Source: Candidatus Aminicenantota bacterium
GTDB taxonomy: Bacteria; Acidobacteriota; UBA6911; RPQK01; JAJDTT01
Direction: 5' to 3'
DNA: 5,152 bases
NCBI GenBank assembly: GCA_026706325.1
Contig: JAPOYZ010000355.1
Location: 1-5,152, forward strand
Shown piece by piece: positions 1 through 5,152 of the stretch. The notes under the pieces were generated by a model, which worked only from the letters and a program-made list of their open reading frames with translations, was not told where the DNA came from and searched no databases. The translations under genes were made by a program, and so were the position numbers. Each line of letters begins with the position of its first letter. Position 1 is the stretch's first letter.

Positions 1-2
1 CC

Positions 3-575
3 GGCGGCATGCCCACCCCCGATTTCCTGATAAAGGAGTTCTTCCGGCCCCTGGATATGCCCGACTCCTTCCTGGGCCGGACCGACCAGGACCGGAGCCG
101 GATCTCAGACTGTGTCCTGCCCCCCGAGCTGGCGGCGGCGGTGAGCAACTGGAACACCGACTACTTCCACCGCCTGGCCAACCCCTGGGGCGGGATCTTC
201 TCCACGGTGCGCGACTACAGCCGGTTTCTCCAGATGCTCCTGAATGGCGGAGAGTACCGGGGAGTTCGCGTCTTCAGCCCGGCCACGGTCCGGATGATGA
301 CCGGCAACCAGATCCCGCGGCTTCCCGGTCTGAGCCAGACTCACCGGATCGCCCACGCCACGGGTCTGGGTTGGCAACTGCGGGACAACGGGCACTTCCG
401 GTTCATGGGAAGCCTGGTCTCGCCGCGGGCCTTCGGCCACTATGGCGTGACGGGTTGCTCGGTGTGGGCCGACCCGGAGACCGGCCTCTTCATGACCCTG
501 TTCAGCAACAAGCCCTACAGCGACCGGGAGCTGGGAATCGTCTCCAACGCCGTCGCCGCCTCTCTGGTGGGATAG
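3..575 (+). CDS. Beta-lactamase-family serine hydrolase, C-terminal part (5' end outside window)
   Basis: Partial gene: the frame is open to the left edge, so the ATG at 9 is internal and not the start. The visible ~190 residues match the C-terminal half of class C beta-lactamase / esterase / D-Ala-D-Ala carboxypeptidase-like proteins. They begin in the helix before the 'PLDMPDSF' motif (family pattern PLGMxxT). Next comes a 'GGIFSTVRDYSRFLQMLLNGG' -like segment, typical of the 'GG..ST..D...F...LL.GG' region. Then comes 'GHYGVTG' (His codon at 438), which corresponds to the third active-site motif (HxG in place of the KTG of true beta-lactamases), followed by 'WADPETGL'. The SxxK nucleophile and YxN motif would lie upstream and cannot be checked. 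HxG in place of KTG is usual for esterase- or peptidase-like members, so antibiotic hydrolysis should not be assumed. Cellular location is unknown without the N-terminus. It converges on the minus-strand TPR gene with only 19 bp between the stops. Confidence 0.88.
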   Translation, partial: GGMPTPDFLIKEFFRPLDMPDSFLGRTDQDRSRISDCVLPPELAAAVSNWNTDYFHRLANPWGGIFSTVRDYSRFLQMLLNGGEYRGVRVFSPATVRMMTGNQIPRLPGLSQTHRIAHATGLGWQLRDNGHFRFMGSLVSPRAFGHYGVTGCSVWADPETGLFMTLFSNKPYSDRELGIVSNAVAASLVG

Positions 576-594
576 CCCGGAGGATTCCCGGCGC

Positions 595-1935
595 CTACTG
601 CGTTGTGCCGCCCTGACCCTGCTGCGGGAGCTGGGAATAGGCTCTTTGGATCGCCGTCACCAGGGCGTGGCCGGGTCCCAGGCTCCGCTTGCCGATCTCC
701 AGGGCCTCCCGGAGGAGCGGCTCGGCTTCGGAGTACCGTTGCTGGTCGCGATAGAGGAATCCCAGGTTTCCGAGGCTCCAGGCCACCTGTGGATGTTCCG
801 GCGCCAGAGCCTTTCTGGAAATCTCCAGAGACTGTTTGAAGAGGGGTTCGGCCTGGGCGAGCTTCCCCTGCGCCCGGAAGAGCTCGGCCAGGCCGCCCAT
901 GCTCCTGGCCACGTCGGGATGCTGCGGTCCCAGGACCTTCTCGTAGATGGCGATGGCCCTCCGATAGAGGGGCTCGGCCTCGCCGTACTTGCCCTGGACT
1001 CGATGGAGTTCGGCCAGGGAAAAGAGGCTGGGCGCCGTCTGAAGGTGTTCCGGTCCCAGGATCGATTCGTAGATGGCCAGGGCCTGACGGTAGTAGGGCT
1101 CGGCCCGATCCGGTTTCCCCTGGATTCGGTGCAGGTCGGCCAGATTTTCCAGACCCGCCGCGACTTGACGGTTCTCCCCTCCCAGCGCCTTCCGGTAGAT
1201 TCCGATGGCCCGGTTGTAGAGAGCTTCAGCTTGGGCGTACCGGTTCTGATGCCGGTGCAGGAATGCCAGGTTGTTGAGGCTGGTGGCCACGTCGGGATGC
1301 TCCGGTCCCAGTTCCTTTTCGACGATGGCCAAGGCCCGGGTATAGAGCCCTTCCGCCTTGGAATAGTCCCCCTGGGCCCGGTGGATCAGCGCCAGGTTGT
1401 TGAGGCTGGCGGCTACGTCCGGATGCTCCGGCCCCAGAACCTGCTCGTAGATGTCCAGCGCCCTCTGGTAGAGGGGTTCGGCCTCGGCGTAGTTACGTTG
1501 CTCCCGCTGAATTTCGGCCAGGTCGAAGAGGCTGGTGGCCCGGACCAGGCTCTGCTCCTTGTCCTCGTTCCAGGGGTTGTCGCCGCCGCCTGCGGCTCCC
1601 AGCAACTCGGCGATCACCTTGTGGCCGGCGGCTTCCGCCATCGCCTTTGCCGTCATTCCGGTCGAGTCGGTGGCTCCCACCTCGGACCCGGCGTCGACCA
1701 GGAACAGGACCGTCTCCCGGTGGCCGTTGGCCGCCGCCAGCATCAAGGGGGTCCGGCCCTGATCGTCCCGTGCGTTCAGATCGGCTCCTGCGCCGGTCAA
1801 CACCTTGACGATGGCCGTCTGTCCCTTCCCGGCCATATTCAGGAGATCCTGGTCGAAACTGGACTGAGGGAGCACCCAAGTGGAGGCCAGAAGTAGAAGA
1901 ATCGCCGTTCCCGGCCGTATTGCCAATCTCCGCAT
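595..1935 (-). CDS. Exported ankyrin + kinesin-light-chain-type TPR repeat protein
   Basis: This is a 446-residue protein from the ATG at 1935. An in-frame GTG at 1944 would add three residues and abut the upstream stop (TGA 1947-1945); neither start has a clear Shine-Dalgarno, and I prefer the ATG. Residues 1-24 look like a signal peptide: MRR, then a hydrophobic AILLLLASTWVL stretch, then PQSS. Residues ~27-115 contain about three ankyrin repeats, the clearest being 'DDQGRTPLMLAAANGHRETV'. Residues ~132-428 hold seven consecutive 42-residue TPR units of the TPR_10/TPR_12 kinesin-light-chain type. Each has an 'A..YEK.LGPEHPDVA.SL.NLA.LHR.QG.Y.EAEPLY' pattern, with the H of PEHP at 171, 213, 297, 339, 381 and 423 (N at 255). 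Both repeat types are protein-binding scaffolds, so the likely role is partner binding in the periplasm or outside; no catalytic domain is visible. The C-terminus is a short Gln/Gly-rich tail. It is the last gene of the minus-strand cluster. Confidence 0.9.
   Translation of the reverse strand: MRRLAIRPGTAILLLLASTWVLPQSSFDQDLLNMAGKGQTAIVKVLTGAGADLNARDDQGRTPLMLAAANGHRETVLFLVDAGSEVGATDSTGMTAKAMAEAAGHKVIAELLGAAGGGDNPWNEDKEQSLVRATSLFDLAEIQREQRNYAEAEPLYQRALDIYEQVLGPEHPDVAASLNNLALIHRAQGDYSKAEGLYTRALAIVEKELGPEHPDVATSLNNLAFLHRHQNRYAQAEALYNRAIGIYRKALGGENRQVAAGLENLADLHRIQGKPDRAEPYYRQALAIYESILGPEHLQTAPSLFSLAELHRVQGKYGEAEPLYRRAIAIYEKVLGPQHPDVARSMGGLAELFRAQGKLAQAEPLFKQSLEISRKALAPEHPQVAWSLGNLGFLYRDQQRYSEAEPLLREALEIGKRSLGPGHALVTAIQRAYSQLPQQGQGGTTQ
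652..1542 (-). repeat. Tandem array of seven 126-bp coding repeats (TPR units)
   Basis: The DNA repeats with a 126-bp period, matching the 42-residue TPR units of the protein. Variants of 'gacgtccggatgctccgg' and 'gtagaggggctcggcctc' recur across the region on the plus strand. Copies are diverged, so this is an old coding repeat, but the closest units are similar enough to allow recombination or assembly collapse. Confidence 0.85.
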
Positions 1936-1944
1936 CGTGCCCAC

Positions 1945-2874
1945 TCAGTCTACCGCTTCAAGAGCGTTCAACAACCTCTCCGCCACTCGGCGGCAGGTGT
2001 TCCGGGCGGCCCAGCGGAATGCTCCTTGCTGGAGTTGAGCGTACACCCCGTTACGCCGGACCTCCTCGATCTTCTCCTCCAGTTCACCGGCGGATTCGAA
2101 GGCCAGGACGTTCGCTCCGTCGACCAGGCCGTGGGGCGCGCACCGGCGGGGCTTGCGGCTCAGGCGGTAGAAGCAGGGAACCGTGCGATTGGCGGCGATC
2201 TCGTAGTGCCGCTGGCACTCCCAGCCCATCTTCTTCATGGTGACCGCGTACCGGGAACGGGCCAGGTCCCGGTAGTAGTCCTCCTCCTTTTCGAACAGAT
2301 AGGACTTCCGGCAGTGCCTGCGGATGACCTCCAAGTCGTACGCCTCCTCGCACTGGACGTGCCGGGCGAAAACCTGGTCCTTCTCCAGGGGCCAGGTCCG
2401 AAGCTTGGATCCGGGGATGGAAAAGTTGATCCTTCGCGAGCGAGGGAGAGGAAGCGCCAACCTGATCTCCCGCTTGAAGTAGAGGCCGTAGGGAAGGGCC
2501 GGCAGGTAGGTCCGCTTGTGGTCCTCGCCGTCCAGGAACCCCACCCGGCGGAAACTGCGGCGCAGGTAACGCCTCGCGCGGAATTCCCGGAACTCTCGCT
2601 GTTGGCGCCAGATGTTGCCGAAGATCAGCGTCTCGAACTCGCCGTCTTCGATCCGCCGGTTCAGGTCCTCTCGATCCAATTGGATGTCGTCCAGCAGCTT
2701 CCAGACGGTGAATCCCCGGCCGTAGAGCTCCCCGCGGGGGACCGGGCAATTCCGGTACAGGACGCTCTTTCGGGGATAGTCCAGAACCTGCGCCCCCAGG
2801 GACTGCCGCAGTCCCAGCAGGATCTGGTCCTGGAGGTAATCTTCGCCCGGCGATGTGAGATAGAGGACTCTCAT
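1945..2874 (-). CDS. Putative glycosyltransferase-like protein (CgeB/GT1-like)
   Basis: This is a 309-residue protein. The start is ATG 2874-2872, giving MRVLYLTSPGE, a beta-strand opening typical of GT-B glycosyltransferases. The open frame runs further upstream to 3855, but that part is only an alternative frame of the aminotransferase gene and is not protein-like. Recognisable points are 'FLDGEDHKRTYLP' at residues ~113-125, 'LYFKREIRLALP' at ~131-142, and a C-terminal block at ~204-235 with 'ARSRYAVTMKKMGWECQRHY' followed by EIAANRTVPCFY. The last block resembles the 'S...l......g..t.R.yEiaA.g.vP' donor-sugar region of CgeB-like / family 1 glycosyltransferases. No signal peptide or membrane segment is seen, so it is probably cytoplasmic. 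It is Arg-rich. It follows the aminotransferase by 38 bp, and its stop touches the next gene, so translational coupling is plausible. No clear SD precedes the ATG. The glycosyltransferase call rests on motif resemblance only; donor and acceptor are unknown, and it could be a conserved protein of unknown function. Confidence 0.55.
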   Translation of the reverse strand: MRVLYLTSPGEDYLQDQILLGLRQSLGAQVLDYPRKSVLYRNCPVPRGELYGRGFTVWKLLDDIQLDREDLNRRIEDGEFETLIFGNIWRQQREFREFRARRYLRRSFRRVGFLDGEDHKRTYLPALPYGLYFKREIRLALPLPRSRRINFSIPGSKLRTWPLEKDQVFARHVQCEEAYDLEVIRRHCRKSYLFEKEEDYYRDLARSRYAVTMKKMGWECQRHYEIAANRTVPCFYRLSRKPRRCAPHGLVDGANVLAFESAGELEEKIEEVRRNGVYAQLQQGAFRWAARNTCRRVAERLLNALEAVD

Positions 2875-2912
2875 GCCCGACTTGAGGCACCGGCCCCGGT
2901 GAGCGACGCGGG

Positions 2913-3815
2913 TTACAGCCAGCGGGTGTACTGCCGGACGATGTCGATGCCCACCAGCTCGCTGTACGCTTCCTGAAGCTGCTGCGTCACCGGTCCCGGA
3001 ATCCGGCCCGAGCCCACGACAGACCCGTTGATGGTCGAGATCGGACAGACGCACCAACTGGTGGAGGTGATGAAGACCTCGTCCGCCGCGTAGGCGTCGT
3101 ACAGGTCGATGTCCATCTGACGGACCGGAAATTTCAGGCCCTCGGCCAGCTCGAAGGTCACGTTCCGGCTGATGCCGGCCAGGACGAACCGGTCCCGGGG
3201 CGTGGCCAGCTCGCCGTCCCGGACGATGAAGATGTTGCTGCCCAGCCCCTCGCAGAGGTTGCCGTCCAGGTCCAGGAGAATGGAGAGGGCCTGGGGGTCC
3301 GCCGCCTTCACCTCCAGGTCGCCCATCACCAGGTTCAGGTAGTTGTGGGTCTTGGCCCGCGGGCTCATGGACTCGGGCGGGGTCCGCCGCACCGAGGGGG
3401 TCCGGATCGGCAGTCCGTCCCGGTAGAAACGGGAGCGTTGCAGGAAGGGGAGGGGCAGGCAGTCGACGATCACCGTGGGATCGAATCCCCCGCCCCCGTC
3501 GGGGGAGCCTCGGGTGACCCGCTGAGTCACCCAATAGTCGTCCTCCGGGTCCAGCAGGGGCAGGTTGGCCTCCAACACCTGCATGGTCAACTCCGCCAGC
3601 CGGTCCCGGCTCATGCCCGGATCGATGCGGGTGTAGCGGAGGGAGTCGAAGAGCCGGTCCAGGTGCTCGTCGAGACGGAAGATCTTGTGTCCGAAGGTCC
3701 GGGTCGTGTCGAACACGGCGTCGCCCCGGACGAAGCCGTGGTCGTGGATGGAGACGCTGGCCTCGCTCTCGGGGATGATCCGGCCGTTCACATACGCCAC
3801 TCTTTCCTGATTCAT
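2913..3815 (-). CDS. Class IV PLP-dependent aminotransferase (BCAT / D-amino acid transaminase family)
   Basis: This is a 300-residue protein, the usual length for fold-type IV transaminases. It would catalyse PLP-dependent transfer of an amino group between an amino acid (or amine) and a keto acid in the cytoplasm. It opens with 'YVNGRIIPESEASVSIHDHG' (residues 8-27), then FVRGDAVFDTTRTF and 'FRLDEHLDRLFDSL'. R54 corresponds to the phosphate-binding Arg of IlvE. K155 in 'RAKTHNYLNLVMGDLE' is the Schiff-base lysine. E189 in 'LCEGLGSNIFIV' is the Glu that pairs with the PLP ring nitrogen; the K-to-E spacing of 34 equals that in IlvE. 'AGISRNVTFELAEG' and 'ADEVFITSTSWCVCPISTING' complete the cofactor and substrate pocket. 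The start at ATG 3815 is set by homology; upstream in-frame codons to 4001 look non-coding, and no SD is visible, so initiation may be leaderless or SD-independent. Substrate preference (branched-chain L-amino acids, D-amino acids, 4-amino-4-deoxychorismate, (R)-amines) cannot be settled here. It is the first gene of the minus-strand cluster and divergent from icd. Confidence 0.9.
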   Translation of the reverse strand: MNQERVAYVNGRIIPESEASVSIHDHGFVRGDAVFDTTRTFGHKIFRLDEHLDRLFDSLRYTRIDPGMSRDRLAELTMQVLEANLPLLDPEDDYWVTQRVTRGSPDGGGGFDPTVIVDCLPLPFLQRSRFYRDGLPIRTPSVRRTPPESMSPRAKTHNYLNLVMGDLEVKAADPQALSILLDLDGNLCEGLGSNIFIVRDGELATPRDRFVLAGISRNVTFELAEGLKFPVRQMDIDLYDAYAADEVFITSTSWCVCPISTINGSVVGSGRIPGPVTQQLQEAYSELVGIDIVRQYTRWL

Positions 3816-3872
3816 GGGAGGAATGGAAACACATGACCGGGATACTGGCAACCAAACGCGCGACTCCTGGAA

Positions 3873-3883
3873 TTTTTGCCCGC
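3873..3883 (+). repeat. Left arm of 11-bp perfect inverted repeat
   Basis: TTTTTGCCCGC here is the exact reverse complement of GCGGGCAAAAA at 3988-3998. The match ends after 11 bp on both sides. This arm lies 57 bp upstream of the aminotransferase start. It may be one of two operator sites for a shared regulator, but this is inferred from symmetry and location only. Confidence 0.6.
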
Positions 3884-3922
3884 TACGCGTTCCTGCCGTT
3901 GCGGAAAAACTTTCCCCAAAAG

Positions 3923-3952
3923 TGGCCAAGGCGAGGGTTTGCGGCGTAAAAT
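3923..3952 (+). promoter_or_regulatory. Candidate sigma70-like promoter for icd
   Basis: TAAAAT at 3947-3952 matches the -10 consensus at five of six bases. TGGCCA at 3923-3928 matches the -35 at four of six, with an 18-bp spacer. This predicts a start of transcription near 3959 and a leader of about 70 nt. The -35 is weak and the call is by eye. Confidence 0.4.
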
Positions 3953-3987
3953 GGAGTTCCTTGCAACCCGCCCGCGGCAGGTATTCG

Positions 3988-3998
3988 GCGGGCAAAAA
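3988..3998 (-). repeat. Right arm of 11-bp perfect inverted repeat
   Basis: GCGGGCAAAAA is the reverse complement of 3873-3883, with 104 bp between the arms. This arm lies 32 bp upstream of the icd GTG, downstream of the candidate -10. Its first six bases (GCGGGC) can alternatively pair with GCCCGC at 3970-3975 to form a short hairpin in the presumed icd leader (6-bp stem, 12-nt loop). Confidence 0.6.
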
Positions 3999-4018
3999 CA
4001 CTCGACAGCGGAGTCTTC

Positions 4019-4024
4019 AGGAGG
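4019..4024 (+). promoter_or_regulatory. Shine-Dalgarno of icd
   Basis: AGGAGG ends six bases before the GTG at 4031. It fixes GTG as the start codon of icd and is the only strong ribosome binding site seen in the window; the three minus-strand genes lack one. Confidence 0.85.
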
Positions 4025-4030
4025 AATCGC

Positions 4031-5152
<1,122 letters not shown>

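Larger units (their letters stand above)
3816..4030. other. Divergent intergenic region between aminotransferase and icd
   Basis: These 215 bp separate the two divergent starts and are locally richer in A/T runs than the genes. They hold a candidate sigma70-type promoter and a strong SD for icd, an 11-bp inverted repeat pair and a small GC hairpin. I see no convincing promoter on the minus strand for the aminotransferase, and no protein-like short ORF. Confidence 0.8.

Noticed and set aside
9..11. ATG at 9 as the true start of the hydrolase gene.
   Set aside because: The frame is open to the window edge, and the encoded region is the middle-to-C-terminal part of the family, lacking SxxK and YxN. 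The gene must begin upstream.
576..594. Bidirectional terminator between the convergent hydrolase and TPR genes.
   Set aside because: The 19-bp gap has no convincing hairpin and no T-run on either strand.
646..1896. Long plus-strand open frame opposite the TPR gene.
   Set aside because: It is the antisense image of a repetitive GC-rich gene: it shows the same 42-residue periodicity, has no recognisable family, and the minus strand encodes clear TPR and ankyrin motifs.
2026..2976. Long plus-strand open frame opposite the glycosyltransferase-like gene.
   Set aside because: No recognisable motif, biased Val/Leu/Pro/Gln composition, no SD, and it runs through the end of one gene into the next; it is typical antisense shadow.
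2875..3855. Long upstream in-frame extension of the glycosyltransferase-like gene, apparently making a 636-residue fusion protein.
   Set aside because: It overlaps the aminotransferase in another frame on the same strand and its translation is a low-complexity Pro/Gly/Arg-rich string. The aminotransferase frame has the full family signature, so the extension is a GC-rich shadow.
3903..3915. Small palindrome GGAAA-AAC-TTTCC in the intergenic region.
   Set aside because: A 5-bp A/T-rich stem with a 3-nt loop is likely by chance and has no clear relation to the promoter elements.

Overview
This is a GC-rich, densely coding bacterial window. It holds four protein genes plus the 3' end of a fifth, with almost no spare sequence. 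I cannot name the organism. The mix of a serine hydrolase of the beta-lactamase fold, a secreted ankyrin + kinesin-light-chain-type TPR protein, SD-poor starts and a single NADP-type isocitrate dehydrogenase suits a GC-rich environmental lineage such as Acidobacteriota. That placement is an inference from gene style, not from a marker gene.

Layout: (1) 3-575, plus strand: C-terminal part of a beta-lactamase-family serine hydrolase that enters from the left edge. (2) 595-3815, minus strand: a compact three-gene cluster, read right to left. It runs from a class IV PLP aminotransferase (start 3815) to a putative glycosyltransferase-like protein (start 2874), then to an exported ankyrin/TPR repeat protein (start 1935 or 1944). 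The gaps are 38 bp and essentially zero, so the three are probably co-transcribed. (3) 3816-4030: a 215-bp divergent intergenic region with a candidate icd promoter, a strong ribosome binding site and a perfect 11-bp inverted repeat whose arms lie near the two gene starts. (4) 4031-5152, plus strand: isocitrate dehydrogenase, cut by the right edge.

The most notable item is in the isocitrate dehydrogenase. Relative to the E. coli enzyme as I recall it, about 29 residues are inserted exactly at the substrate/phosphorylation loop, just before the serine equivalent to E. coli Ser113. The insert carries a CxxC-x9-CxxC motif with four nearby histidines, so it looks like a zinc-knuckle or redox module in the active-site loop of a central TCA enzyme. 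All other catalytic residues visible in the window are intact.

The minus-strand cluster does not spell out a known pathway. An aminotransferase next to a sugar-transferase-like protein could point to modified-sugar or amino-acid conjugate chemistry, but nothing here proves it. No RNA genes, CRISPR arrays, insertion sequences or phage features were seen, and no stretch over 300 bases lacks a gene.
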